Numbered from the stretch's first letter, positions 1 through 8,840 are shown. The stretch is 64,000 bases of DNA from Mucilaginibacter ginsenosidivorax (GCF_007971525.1 NZ_CP042437.1:5208001-5272000); one strand, 5' to 3'. Notes: generated from the sequence alone by a model not told the origin. Made by a program: numbers and translations.

Positions 1-1120
1 TGGCCCGGCAAGTGACGATATTGTGCAACATACCATTCAAAGCCTTACCGAAGGTTTTATAGTACTTGACACCGGGTGGAATGTTTTGGCCTTCAATCCT
101 GCCTTCCAGGCGATGGCCAATCTGGATGAAAGCCAGATAAGATTATCCCGGTTTACATCTATCGAAAGCTTGGGTTTAACGCCCCGTGTAATGGATGAAT
201 TGGAGCGGTCATTAACTAACAAGCAAGCATTACAGGTACAGTATTTAAATACGTTTTGTAACTCGTGGTTACGTATGAATGTATATCCGTACCACAACAG
301 GTTAGCCGTTTTTATCAGGGATATTACCGAAATTATGCTCCAGCAATGGGTTTTAGCCCTGGAAAAGAAGGTGTTAGAGTTAAATGCCACATCAAGATAT
401 ACCCTTGCGCAAACAACCAACGAATTATTAATGGGAATTGAGGGTATTTTTCCTGAAATGATCTGCTCGGTTTTGGAGGTTGACGATGCGCAGGAAAAAT
501 TACACAACCTTGCTGCCCCGCAACTACCAAAAAATTATTGTGATGCAATTGAAAATCTGTCGGTGGGGCCACATGTGGGTTCATGTGGTACGGCGGTGTT
601 TCATAGGAGGCAGGTTATAGTAAGCGATATTGAAAATGATTTTCTTTGGGCCGACTATGCTGGCCTGGCTAAGCAGTTTGGGTTAAAAGCATGTTGGTCT
701 ACCCCGGTTATTAGTTCAAAAGGATCAAAAGTTTTGGCGGTGTTTGGTATTTATTATAACTGCGTGCGCGAGCCCAACGACAGTGAACTTCAATTGATTG
801 GGCGCACCGTAAATATTTTGCGGGTTTTGATAGAAAGTAAGAGAAACGAAGAAAATATACTTGACCAGAACAACAGGCTGCAATCCATAGCCAACATCAG
901 CTCGCACGAACTCAGGCGACCGGTAGCTACCATCCTTGGCCTGGTAAACTTGTTTGATAAGGATGATATATTAAATCCTTTGAATAAAGAGATTATTGCC
1001 CACCTTGATACCTCCGCCCGCGAACTTGACGATGTGATTCATAGCATTGTAGAAAAAACCCTTTACATGCGGGTTAATGAGGCAGAGATATATGGCGAGG
1101 AAGTAAAGGGTGGAAGGTAA
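1..1120 (+). CDS. PAS-GAF sensor protein with histidine-kinase H-box, 5' end cut by the window
   Basis: The reading frame is open to the left edge (codons run from base 2), so the GTG at 23 is probably internal and the real start lies outside. A PAS-like segment covers about residues 5-105 and a GAF domain about 125-275. A HisKA-like H-box follows near residue 294 (S-S-H-E-L-R-R-P). The protein stops about 70 residues later, with no HATPase domain and none of the N, G1 or G2 boxes. It is probably a cytoplasmic sensor that dimerises or is phosphorylated by another kinase. The lack of an ATPase domain is seen directly; the signalling role is inferred from the domains. Confidence 0.8.
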   Translation, partial: GPASDDIVQHTIQSLTEGFIVLDTGWNVLAFNPAFQAMANLDESQIRLSRFTSIESLGLTPRVMDELERSLTNKQALQVQYLNTFCNSWLRMNVYPYHNRLAVFIRDITEIMLQQWVLALEKKVLELNATSRYTLAQTTNELLMGIEGIFPEMICSVLEVDDAQEKLHNLAAPQLPKNYCDAIENLSVGPHVGSCGTAVFHRRQVIVSDIENDFLWADYAGLAKQFGLKACWSTPVISSKGSKVLAVFGIYYNCVREPNDSELQLIGRTVNILRVLIESKRNEENILDQNNRLQSIANISSHELRRPVATILGLVNLFDKDDILNPLNKEIIAHLDTSARELDDVIHSIVEKTLYMRVNEAEIYGEEVKGGR

Positions 1121-1126
1121 GCGGAT

Positions 1127-1690
1127 ATGTACAATCAAAACGAAATCACAAAAGAAACCTTAGAACAATATTTAATTAAGGTGACGGCAGGGCTAATTTA
1201 TACGGCTCGTGATATGGCGTGGAATAAAATATCAGATAACTATTTATATATTTTATCGCCATATAATGGTACAGACAAAAAAAATTGCTTTGAAAGATAT
1301 GCCGTCAGGAAACGAATAAATGACGTTAAAGAACCGCAACCGTTAAAGACAGTAATGCCCGAATTATTGGATTGTTATCCAGATTTGTACGACATTGTTT
1401 TGTATTTATATAGGGCTTCAAAGAGACTGACGGTGATCGAAATCGAATATCGCACAAAAGATGATTTAGATGATAACTATAGGGCAACGGTTGTAAACGA
1501 TCCTCCGATGTGCCACTCCTATGTAGTTATTCCTCCTTATCGAACCCATGACAAAAAACGAAAATTTGACATTAATTGGCAAAATAATACTATCTCGAAT
1601 CGGTTGAATATATTTTGGTGGAGATTAAAATATCGCACGAACGAACTAATAAGAAGAGACGGGTTTAGGGAAAGCATAAAATGGAATTAA
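1127..1690 (+). CDS. Hypothetical protein, 187 aa
   Basis: I do not recognise this family. The frame starts 6 bases after the sensor gene and so may be cotranscribed with it. The product is rich in Tyr, Asn, Lys and Arg, with no signal peptide or membrane segment, so it is probably cytoplasmic. Its A+T content is higher than that of its neighbours (long A/T runs around 1190-1310). Its last 4 bases overlap the 3' end of the converging sensor-kinase gene. Length and clean placement between two real genes support it as a gene. Confidence 0.6.
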   Translation: MYNQNEITKETLEQYLIKVTAGLIYTARDMAWNKISDNYLYILSPYNGTDKKNCFERYAVRKRINDVKEPQPLKTVMPELLDCYPDLYDIVLYLYRASKRLTVIEIEYRTKDDLDDNYRATVVNDPPMCHSYVVIPPYRTHDKKRKFDINWQNNTISNRLNIFWWRLKYRTNELIRRDGFRESIKWN

Positions 1691-3423
1691 ATCCCTATCG
1701 GAATTGTAAACCAAAAAGTACTTCCTTTCCCCGGTTCGCTGTCAACCCCAATTTGCCCTTCATGTTTTTTAATAATTTCGGCGCTGATGTATAATCCTAA
1801 GCCTAATCCGCCCGTTTGAAAGCCAGCTGTTTCAACCCGGTAATAGCGTTCAAAAATGCGTTTTACTTCGTCGGGCTGTATGCCAGGCCCTTTATCTGTT
1901 ACACTAACCCTGGCCATATCGTTTATTTTTTTAATTGAAACAATAATATCCTTCGACCGGGGAGCGTATTTCACAGCGTTATTTATAAAGTTTACCAACA
2001 CCTGGTCTATCTGGTGCTCGTCGGCAAATACCTCCAGATCAAGATCGCCGGTTGCTATGATCTTATATTCTTCTGCCAGCCTTATTTCGCTGCTGCCTGC
2101 ACTTACTATTTTTGAAAGTACAAACGTTGATTTGTTTAATTGCAGGCGGTCCTGGTTTATCCTGCTTAGGTTCAACAGATCTTCAACCAGGGCTGTTATT
2201 TTATGCATGCTCCTGCTTGATTGCGCTATCAGTTTAGGCAGCATGGGCGAAGTGAGGTCATTAACCAACCGCTCCAATAATTGCAAAGAACCTTTCAGGC
2301 TGGTCATGGGTGTTTTAAGCTCATGACTGGCAATGCTAATAAAGTCGTCTTTTTGTTGTTGCAGTTCTTTAAGCTGGTTTATCTCGGTAGCAGTACCAAT
2401 CCACATTTCTGTTTCGCCTTCTTCATTTTTTACCGGCACCAACCTGGTTAAATGCCAGCGATACACGCCATCTGCACCTTTAATCCGGTTTTCGATACTC
2501 CCATCAATGCTCAGGCCCAGCTGTAAATCCCTGAATTTGTTCAGGGCTGGTTCTACATCGTCGGGGTGCATCGCATCTTTCCAGCCGAATCCCTTACTGG
2601 CGGCAAAATCAAATCCGGTATAATCGTACCATCTTTTGTTAAAAAAAGTTGCCTCTGCGTTATTATCAACGGTCCATGCCATTTGCGATATAGTTTCAAA
2701 CATGGTTCTAAACCGGGTTTCACTATCGGCCAAAGCTTTAGTTCGCTTTAAAATACGGTCTTCCAATTCGGTATTGAGCAGTTGTAGGCTTTCGCGCGAT
2801 TGTTCCAGCAGTTCATTGGATGTGTACAGCTGTTCGTTTGTAACGGCAAGCTCTTCGTTGGTACAGGCCAATTCTTCGTTTACCGCACGCAATTCCTCAT
2901 TAAAGTGTTGCAAATCATCATTAGCGTTGGCAAGTTCTTCGGTCATCGCCAACTCTTTTTTCCTTGATTCTGCAAGGGCCAGTTTGTTCAACTCTTGTTC
3001 GGTTACGTTTTTGGCAATACTTAGCAGGTATACTACCTTACCTTCGCTATCAAAAATTGGCGTAAGTTCGGTTTGCGCCCAACCCTGAACTGTAGTGCCC
3101 CCGGGAACAGGAATTTCGAAATAGAGCAGTGGGAGCTTAACGTGTTTTTTTTGTTCTACAGCTTCAATGAGCCCGTTTTTTAACAGGTTTAGTTGTTCTT
3201 CGCTGTTTTTGTCCCAGGGTTTAAAAACATCAAACGTATCCTTGCCAATCATTTCATCTGCGGTCATAGATGTTGCCTTTATCCGCGCCTCATTCATGGC
3301 TATTATTGTAAACCGCGGTATGTTGGGCTCAATAATAGTCATGGGGAAACCAATCTGATTAAATACAGTTTCAAACATGTAGGCTTGTCCGGGATCCATA
3401 TGGGTAGATATAATTGGACTCAA
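1687..3423 (-). CDS. PAS-domain hybrid-length sensor histidine kinase
   Basis: A 578-aa two-component sensor kinase. An N-terminal PAS domain covers about residues 12-145. A long glutamate-rich coiled coil follows (about 145-230, with repeated E-E-L and N-E-E/N-E-Q units), then a second PAS/PAC domain (about 235-350). The HisKA H-box reads S-H-E-L-K-T-P near residue 367. The HATPase domain has D-K-G-P-G-I and G-G-L-G-L-G-L motifs and ends with a W-F-T-I-P strand. No membrane segment is visible, so it probably senses a cytoplasmic signal. No response regulator lies next to it. A second Met at residue 9 is an alternative start. Confidence 0.93.
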   Translation of the reverse strand: MSPIISTHMDPGQAYMFETVFNQIGFPMTIIEPNIPRFTIIAMNEARIKATSMTADEMIGKDTFDVFKPWDKNSEEQLNLLKNGLIEAVEQKKHVKLPLLYFEIPVPGGTTVQGWAQTELTPIFDSEGKVVYLLSIAKNVTEQELNKLALAESRKKELAMTEELANANDDLQHFNEELRAVNEELACTNEELAVTNEQLYTSNELLEQSRESLQLLNTELEDRILKRTKALADSETRFRTMFETISQMAWTVDNNAEATFFNKRWYDYTGFDFAASKGFGWKDAMHPDDVEPALNKFRDLQLGLSIDGSIENRIKGADGVYRWHLTRLVPVKNEEGETEMWIGTATEINQLKELQQQKDDFISIASHELKTPMTSLKGSLQLLERLVNDLTSPMLPKLIAQSSRSMHKITALVEDLLNLSRINQDRLQLNKSTFVLSKIVSAGSSEIRLAEEYKIIATGDLDLEVFADEHQIDQVLVNFINNAVKYAPRSKDIIVSIKKINDMARVSVTDKGPGIQPDEVKRIFERYYRVETAGFQTGGLGLGLYISAEIIKKHEGQIGVDSEPGKGSTFWFTIPIGI

Positions 3424-3757
3424 ATATACTATTCAAAACACAAAGCCGCTTATATGCCGGCGCAAAATACCCGCAATCATCTAAAAAGGGAAGTAACCCC
3501 TACGGAGCATAAAACATATTTGACAACTTGTTCTACAAACGGGTAGCCTCTACCAGGCGTGTTTTCTCAATTTCCTGTATATCAATTATCCCGTTGCCAG
3601 CAGGCGCTTACCACAATGCATTTAGTGTAGCTATAAATTACCCGTAAATGATGTGCGTGCGCCTTAAACGCTACCTATTTGTAGAAAAACACCCGTTGTT
3701 ATTTTGCTTCGTAAGTCTACTTAAACAATGTGTAAACGTAGCTAAAATCAAGCCCGC
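3424..3757. other. Intergenic stretch without a confident gene
   Basis: About 330 bases lie between the kinase start and the end of the small reading frame behind ssb. On the minus strand a 24-codon open stretch near 3538-3612 has a coding-like appearance (I-I-D-I-Q-E-I-E-K-T-R-L-V-E) but no start codon. It is either chance or a remnant. The kinase promoter should lie at the left end of this stretch. Nothing else can be supported. Confidence 0.4.
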
Positions 3758-3892
3758 TTACTTTTCATCGTCTTTATTTACCGGCGCTACAAACCAGCGG
3801 CCCGAAACCTTTTTTACTTCCTTTGCTTTCTCTTCATCAATACTTGCATCCGGGGCTTTGGGTTCTTCGGCCGCCTGGGCTTGGTTTGCCAT
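3758..3892 (-). CDS. Small open frame in phase behind ssb (44 aa)
   Basis: A 44-codon frame starts with ATG at 3892, nine bases after the ssb stop. It is in the same reading frame as ssb, separated from it only by the TGA and three sense codons. The product is rich in Ala, Glu, Lys and Asp, then has G-R-W-F-V-A-P-V and ends N-K-D-D-E-K. It could be a small independent protein translated by reinitiation. It could also be the disordered tail of an ancestral longer Ssb cut off by a nonsense change, or a read-through extension. No homologue is known to me. Confidence 0.45.
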   Translation of the reverse strand: MANQAQAAEEPKAPDASIDEEKAKEVKKVSGRWFVAPVNKDDEK

Positions 3893-3901
3893 TTTTGCTC
3901 T

Positions 3902-4240
3902 TCAGCCCTTTGCACCAACTTTTAAAAAGTCGTTTACCACAATTTCAGATACGTAGCGTTTAACACCCTCTTTGTCTACATAGTTGCGGTTGGCCAGTTT
4001 GCCTTCAATGGCTACTTCATCGCCTTTTTTTAGTAAATCTTCGGCAAGTTTGGCGGTTGTGTTCCAAAACACCAGGTTGTGCCAGGTGGTATCGGTTATT
4101 TTCTCGCCTTTGTCATTTTTATAACTTTCGTTGGTAGCCAGTGATACCCGCACCATTTTTTTGTTGCTGTCGAAAGTTTTTACTTCGGGGTCCATACCTA
4201 AGTTGCCTACAAGGCGTACACTGTTTCTTAATGTGTTCAT
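3902..4240 (-). CDS. ssb: Single-stranded DNA-binding protein, short form
   Basis: A 112-aa single OB-fold protein that coats single-stranded DNA in replication, recombination and repair. The start R-N-S-V-R-L-V-G-N-L-G, the W-H-N-L-V-F-W segment and the G-D-E-V-A-I-E-G-K-L strand are typical of the family. The usual C-terminal acidic tip (D-D-x-P-F type), which recruits partner proteins, is absent: the frame ends right after the OB fold with V-G-A-K-G. Bacteroidota often carry such short paralogues besides the main Ssb, so this may not be the replication copy. It is divergent from the zinc-ribbon gene, sharing a 148-base promoter region. Confidence 0.92.
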   Translation of the reverse strand: MNTLRNSVRLVGNLGMDPEVKTFDSNKKMVRVSLATNESYKNDKGEKITDTTWHNLVFWNTTAKLAEDLLKKGDEVAIEGKLANRNYVDKEGVKRYVSEIVVNDFLKVGAKG

Positions 4241-4388
4241 CGTTTTATTTTTTAATGTTACTGTTTGTTTTGATAACGATACAAAGGTGCAGCCCCCAGA
4301 AAATTTAACCGGATAATAACCGTTTACAGTCGATAGTATCCATTTGTAAGCGTTTGCAAACGGATAAACAATTAGCTAACTTTATATC

Positions 4389-4748
4389 ATGAACCAGGAA
4401 AGAAACTGTTTGGATTGCGGCGAACCACTGCACGGCCGGGCCGATAAAAAATTCTGTAACGACCTATGCCGAAACAATTACAATAACCAGCTGAACAGCA
4501 ACAGCTATAACCTGGTGCGCAACATCAACAACATATTACGCCGCAACCGCCGGGTATTGGAAGAACTAAACCCAACCGGCAAAACCAAAACCACCCGCAA
4601 AAAAATGGCCGCTAAAGGTTTCGATTTTGACCATATCACCAGCATCTACCAAACCAAAACCGGGTCGACCTATATGTTTTGCTATGAGTATGGATATTTG
4701 CTGCTGGATGGGGACGAGGTTTTGTTGGTGAAAAGGGAGGAGAGTTGA
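4389..4748 (+). CDS. Zinc-ribbon protein of unknown function, 119 aa
   Basis: The N-terminus carries a four-cysteine zinc ribbon (C-L-D-C-G-E-P-L, then K-F-C-N-D-L-C-R). A basic helical segment follows (I-L-R-R-N-R-R-V-L-E-E-L, then K-T-K-T-T-R-K-K), and a short hydrophobic C-terminal beta stretch. The ribbon resembles the N-terminus of the HTH protein at 62123. Such small proteins are common in Sphingobacteriaceae. Nucleic-acid binding is plausible from charge and metal site but unproven. T-A-A-C-T-T-T-A just before the ATG resembles a -7 element, suggesting a very short leader. Confidence 0.7.
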   Translation: MNQERNCLDCGEPLHGRADKKFCNDLCRNNYNNQLNSNSYNLVRNINNILRRNRRVLEELNPTGKTKTTRKKMAAKGFDFDHITSIYQTKTGSTYMFCYEYGYLLLDGDEVLLVKREES

Positions 4749-4760
4749 TGTGCAGATGAT

Positions 4761-4858
4761 TTTGTCTGAATCAGAATTGACAGAATTTTGAAATTATCAG
4801 AATATCGCTTTATTAATTCTGTTCATTCTCTAATTCTGAAAATTCTGATTCAGACAAA
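4761..4858. repeat. Palindromic repeat family A, copy 1
   Basis: Perfect 18-base inverted arms at 4761-4778 and 4841-4858 (core TCTGAATCAGAATT) enclose an A/T-rich centre with further imperfect pairing. Related copies lie at 14251-14309, 26466-26557 and 60422-60489. It sits between the zinc-ribbon gene and guaA. It resembles a REP/MITE-like element; no transposase is present. Confidence 0.85.
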
Positions 4859-4929
4859 CGCACGGTTCAGGCAAAATCATCAATTAAAAAAATCCGAAAT
4901 CCCAATTCCGAAATCCGAAATCAAAATCC

Positions 4930-4937
4930 TATCTTTG
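4930..4937 (+). promoter_or_regulatory. Bacteroidota -7 element (TATCTTTG) before guaA
   Basis: The octamer fits TAnnTTTG exactly and ends three bases before the guaA ATG at 4941. This implies a leaderless or nearly leaderless transcript and supports the 4941 start. No clear -33 TTTG is seen at the usual distance. Confidence 0.55.
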
Positions 4938-4940
4938 CCC

Positions 4941-6470
4941 ATGCAAGAAAAAATCCTCATTCTTGACTTTGGCTCGCAATTCACCCAACTTATAGCGCGC
5001 CGTGTCAGGGAGCTCAATATTTACTGTGAGATCCACCCCTTTAATCATTATCCCGAAATTGACAGCAGCGTAAAAGGTATTATCCTTTCGGGCAGCCCGT
5101 ATTCTGTACGGCAGGACGATGCGCCACGTTTTGATTTTGAGCAGTTTCATAACACCCGCCCCATTTTAGGGGTTTGTTACGGGGCGCAGTATGTGGCGCA
5201 TTTTCACGGTGGCGAGGTATTGGCATCAAGCACCCGCGAATATGGCCGTGCTAACTTAGATTACGTTAACCGCGAAAATCCGCTGTTTAAAAATATTCCC
5301 GAGAATTCGCAGGTGTGGATGTCGCATGCTGATACCATCGCGCGCATTGCCGATAATTTTGAAGTTATTGCCAGCACCGATACCGTAAAGGTTGCGGCTT
5401 ACCAGGTAACCGGTACCCAAACTTATGGCATACAGTTTCACCCCGAAGTAACCCATAGCATTGATGGTAAGCAGTTGCTGCAAAACTTTTTGGTTGATAT
5501 TTGCGGCTGCCACCAGGACTGGACACCAGACTCGTTCATTGAAACTACCATTGCCGCTTTAAAAGAAAAACTGGGCGATGATAAAGTAGTTTTAGGCTTA
5601 TCAGGCGGTGTTGATTCGTCTGTTGCGGCTGTATTGTTGCACCATGCCATTGGTACCAATTTGCATTGTATTTTTGTTGATAACGGCCTGTTGCGTAAGG
5701 GCGAGTATGAGCAGGTGCTCGATTCGTACAAACACATGGGCTTAAACATAAAAGGCATTGATGCCAAACAACGCTTTTACGATGCACTGGCCGGCTTAAA
5801 TGACCCCGAAAAGAAACGTAAAGCCATTGGCCGTGTATTTATTGAAGTTTTTGATGATGCCGCGCACGAGGTTCAGGATGTAAAATGGCTGGGACAGGGT
5901 ACCATTTACCCGGACGTTATCGAATCGGTTTCTGTTAAAGGGCCATCGGCTACCATTAAATCGCACCATAACGTTGGCGGATTGCCCGATTTTATGAAGC
6001 TGAAAGTGGTTGAACCTTTAAACACCCTGTTTAAAGACGAAGTTAGGCGTGTTGGCAAGGCATTGGGCATCGATCCTAATATTTTAGGCAGGCACCCTTT
6101 TCCTGGTCCGGGCCTGGCTATCAGGATATTGGGCGATGTTACGCCAGAAAAAGTTGCTATATTACAGGAGGCCGATGCGATTTATATCAACAATTTACGC
6201 AGTTACGGTGTTTACGATAAGGTTTGGCAGGCAGGCGCTATATTTTTACCGGTACAATCGGTAGGAGTAATGGGCGATGAGCGTACTTACGAGAACGTAA
6301 TTTGCCTTCGCGCTGTTGAGTCGTTGGATGGAATGACCGCCGATTGGTGCCATTTACCGTACGATTTGCTGGCTAAGATCAGTAACGAGATCATTAACAA
6401 CGTAAAAGGAATTAACCGGGTAGTATATGACATCAGTTCGAAACCACCTGCTACAATTGAGTGGGAATAA
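4941..6470 (+). CDS. guaA: GMP synthase (glutamine-hydrolysing)
   Basis: Converts XMP, ATP and glutamine to GMP, the last step of guanine nucleotide synthesis; cytosolic. The 509-aa product has an N-terminal class I glutamine amidotransferase domain with nucleophile motif G-V-C-Y-G-A-Q and G-I-Q-F-H-P-E for the catalytic His/Glu. The ATP-pyrophosphatase P-loop is L-S-G-G-V-D-S-S, and the C-terminal dimerisation domain ends K-P-P-A-T-I-E-W-E. The ATG at 4941 is chosen because family members begin M-x-x-K-I-L-I-L-D-F-G-S-Q. The frame stays open upstream to 4788, but that part is made of repeat A. The downstream lipoprotein gene overlaps its last 44 bases. Confidence 0.97.
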   Translation: MQEKILILDFGSQFTQLIARRVRELNIYCEIHPFNHYPEIDSSVKGIILSGSPYSVRQDDAPRFDFEQFHNTRPILGVCYGAQYVAHFHGGEVLASSTREYGRANLDYVNRENPLFKNIPENSQVWMSHADTIARIADNFEVIASTDTVKVAAYQVTGTQTYGIQFHPEVTHSIDGKQLLQNFLVDICGCHQDWTPDSFIETTIAALKEKLGDDKVVLGLSGGVDSSVAAVLLHHAIGTNLHCIFVDNGLLRKGEYEQVLDSYKHMGLNIKGIDAKQRFYDALAGLNDPEKKRKAIGRVFIEVFDDAAHEVQDVKWLGQGTIYPDVIESVSVKGPSATIKSHHNVGGLPDFMKLKVVEPLNTLFKDEVRRVGKALGIDPNILGRHPFPGPGLAIRILGDVTPEKVAILQEADAIYINNLRSYGVYDKVWQAGAIFLPVQSVGVMGDERTYENVICLRAVESLDGMTADWCHLPYDLLAKISNEIINNVKGINRVVYDISSKPPATIEWE

Positions 6471-7674
6471 ATGGTTACTGTTTTTTATAACGGCATTGGT
6501 ACTGGCTGCATGTTCGCCAAAATTGCAGCCGGTAGCGCCTGTTAAAAAACCAACTGACACAGAAGCCGAAAAACCAAAGATTGCCGAAAAGCCGCCCGTA
6601 AAACCGGCGGCTTCCAAACCTTTAACCATAGCGATGGTATTGCCGCTGGGTTTAGATCATCTGAAGCCCGGCGCCAGGTATACTTCGCCAGGCTTAACCA
6701 AGGCCAACATGAGCGTGGAGTATTACCAGGGCTTTAAACTTGCCCTTGATTCGCTTGCAGCCGGCGGCACTAATTTTAAACTCCGGCTATACGATTCAAA
6801 AGACGAGGCCGCGCAGGCGCATAGCCTTGGCTTTAATCCCCTCATCAAAAACAGCGACCTGATTGTGGGCCCGGTTTTTCCGGATGGGATGAAGGTTTTT
6901 ACCGCTGTGCTTAATACAAAGTCGCCGGTTGTATCGCCGCTTTCGCCTGCGTCTCCGGCAACTATCAACAGCAATAATTTAATTACGGTAATGCCGCCCC
7001 TGGAGTACCACGGTTGGGGTGCCGCACAGTACATCAACGATAAATTAAAGCCTAAAAAGATTTTTATCCTGCGGTCGGGCTTTAGCCAGGAGCAGGATTA
7101 TGTGCGGGGCTTTAAAAACGCCACAGATAGCCTGAGCAACAAAAAGGTTAAGGTTGTTATTGTTACCATTTCAAAAGGACAGTTGGGCGGATTGATACCG
7201 CAGCTATCAAAAAAAGAACAAAACATATTTGTGGTAGCCGCTACCGACCAGGCATTTTTAGCAGTTACCTTAAAATCGCTGGATACTTTAAACAGGCATT
7301 ACCCGGTAACCCTGTTTGGGCACCCAAGCTGGGAGAAGTTTAGTTTTTTAAAGATAGATATTTTGCAGCGCTTAAAAACCCACATCACATCTGCCGATCA
7401 GATTGATTATAAATCAGACGCTAATATGGAATTTGTGCGGGTTTATCATCGTGTTTACCATGTTGAGCCCACCGATTTTGCCATTAAAGGCTTTGACGAG
7501 GGTATGTACTTTGGCCGCCAATTGATTGATAATAATTTTGCAGCCTTGGACCAAGCCGATTATACCGGCCTGCACAATCGCTTCCGTTTTATTAAGAAAA
7601 ATGGATTAGGATGGGTAAATACGCATGTAAATGTGTTAATGTATGCTAACTTTGAGCTTAAACAGGTAGAATGA
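6427..7674 (+). CDS. Lipoprotein with type-1 periplasmic binding fold
   Basis: Up to 415 aa. A signal peptide ends in a lipobox (L-A-A-C, Cys29 of the long form), then comes a Pro/Lys/Glu-rich linker to about residue 65. A type-1 periplasmic-binding-protein domain follows (starts T-I-A-M-V-L-P-L-G, with Y-Y-Q-G-F-K-L-A-L-D-S-L and L-I-V-G-P-V-F-P). Relatives are annotated as ABC-transporter substrate-binding or LppC/LpoA-like proteins. With no permease nearby, a cell-envelope or peptidoglycan role is as likely as uptake. The start lies inside guaA; a TTG at 6457 would give a shorter signal peptide. Confidence 0.82.
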   Translation: MTSVRNHLLQLSGNKWLLFFITALVLAACSPKLQPVAPVKKPTDTEAEKPKIAEKPPVKPAASKPLTIAMVLPLGLDHLKPGARYTSPGLTKANMSVEYYQGFKLALDSLAAGGTNFKLRLYDSKDEAAQAHSLGFNPLIKNSDLIVGPVFPDGMKVFTAVLNTKSPVVSPLSPASPATINSNNLITVMPPLEYHGWGAAQYINDKLKPKKIFILRSGFSQEQDYVRGFKNATDSLSNKKVKVVIVTISKGQLGGLIPQLSKKEQNIFVVAATDQAFLAVTLKSLDTLNRHYPVTLFGHPSWEKFSFLKIDILQRLKTHITSADQIDYKSDANMEFVRVYHRVYHVEPTDFAIKGFDEGMYFGRQLIDNNFAALDQADYTGLHNRFRFIKKNGLGWVNTHVNVLMYANFELKQVE

Positions 7675-8840
7675 AGGCTATAAACCAGCTTAAAACGTTT
7701 CAGCGCATAATAGGGGAGTACCCGGTTGATACGCCCTTAAGTAAATTTTTACCCGGCTTTTACAGGCAAAACAAGCAAATGGGGTCAACCGACAGGCGGG
7801 TAGCCAGTCGGTTGGTATACAGCTATTTTCGGCTGGGGCAGGCACTCCCCAATTTAGCTACTGACGAACGGTTAATAGTTGCCGAATTTTTGTGTAACAC
7901 CCAAAGTAATTCATTTTTACTGCATTTTAAACCCGACTGGGCGGCTTGCATTAATTTTACTATTGACGATAAGCTTGCGCTAATAAAAACAGCATACCCT
8001 GCATTTAAACTGGAAGATGTTTTCCCATGGACATCGCAGATCTCGGCCGGGATTGATAAAGATGCATTCCTGAAATCATTTTTTTGCCAGCCCGATTTGT
8101 TTATCCGGGTACGCAATGGCTACGACCACCTGGTTAAAGCCGAACTGAATAAAGCCGGAGTTGTGTTTAAAGATGAAGGCAACGGCTGTTACGCTTTGCC
8201 TAACGGCACGAGGCTCGAAACCATCTTCGCAAAACAAAACTGGTTCGAGGTGCAGGATATTTCCTCGCAGCAAACCGGCTATTTTTTCAGGCCCCAGCGC
8301 TGGGATAACTGGTGGGATGCCTGTGCAGCATCGGGCGGTAAGTCGTTATTACTGCACGAGGACGAACCCAATATTAAATTGGTAGTATCAGATATCCGCG
8401 AATCGGTATTAGCCAACCTGGATGAACGCTTCCAGTTAGCAGGCCTAACCAAGTACCAGAAAAAGGTACTCGATTTAACCACCAACATTGATCAAACCCT
8501 GCACGATTACGAGTTTGACGGCATCATCCTTGATGCCCCCTGCAGTGGCTCGGGCACCTGGGGCCGCACGCCCGAGATGATAGCCCAGTTTATGCCCGCC
8601 AAAATCGATTTTTTTCAGCGCCTGCAAAAAGGCATCGCCCAAAATGTTGTCAAATACCTTAAGCCCGGCAAACCGATTATTTATATCACCTGCTCGGCCT
8701 TTAAAGGCGAGAATGAGGACGTGGTTGACTACCTGGTGAAAGAGTTGGGTTTGAAGCTGGAAGAAAGCAAAGTGTTAAAGGGCTATGAGCATAAGGCGGA
8801 TACGATGTTTGTGGCGAGATTGAGCCCCCCGGCCCCCTGA
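7671..8840 (+). CDS. RsmB/NOL1-type RNA (cytosine-5) methyltransferase
   Basis: An S-adenosylmethionine-dependent enzyme that probably methylates C5 of a cytosine in rRNA or tRNA. The 389-aa product has motif I as D-A-C-A-A-S-G-G-K. Motif IV is D-A-P-C-S-G-S-G-T-W-G-R with Cys291, and motif VI is I-T-C-S-A-F-K with Cys341: the two cysteines typical of m5C RNA methylases. The ATG overlaps the preceding stop (ATGA), so translation is probably coupled. The last residues, S-P-P-A-P and the TGA, are encoded by a GC-rich palindromic repeat, so the native C-terminus was probably different. Confidence 0.9.
   Translation: MKAINQLKTFQRIIGEYPVDTPLSKFLPGFYRQNKQMGSTDRRVASRLVYSYFRLGQALPNLATDERLIVAEFLCNTQSNSFLLHFKPDWAACINFTIDDKLALIKTAYPAFKLEDVFPWTSQISAGIDKDAFLKSFFCQPDLFIRVRNGYDHLVKAELNKAGVVFKDEGNGCYALPNGTRLETIFAKQNWFEVQDISSQQTGYFFRPQRWDNWWDACAASGGKSLLLHEDEPNIKLVVSDIRESVLANLDERFQLAGLTKYQKKVLDLTTNIDQTLHDYEFDGIILDAPCSGSGTWGRTPEMIAQFMPAKIDFFQRLQKGIAQNVVKYLKPGKPIIYITCSAFKGENEDVVDYLVKELGLKLEESKVLKGYEHKADTMFVARLSPPAP

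Noticed and set aside
3648..3956. Plus-strand frame of 102 codons
   Set aside because: Antisense to ssb and the small frame; composition is unlike a protein of this genome.
4788..4940. Extension of guaA upstream to 4788
   Set aside because: The added residues are encoded by repeat A and A/T-rich spacer, and GuaA proteins start at M-x-x-K-I-L-I-L-D.
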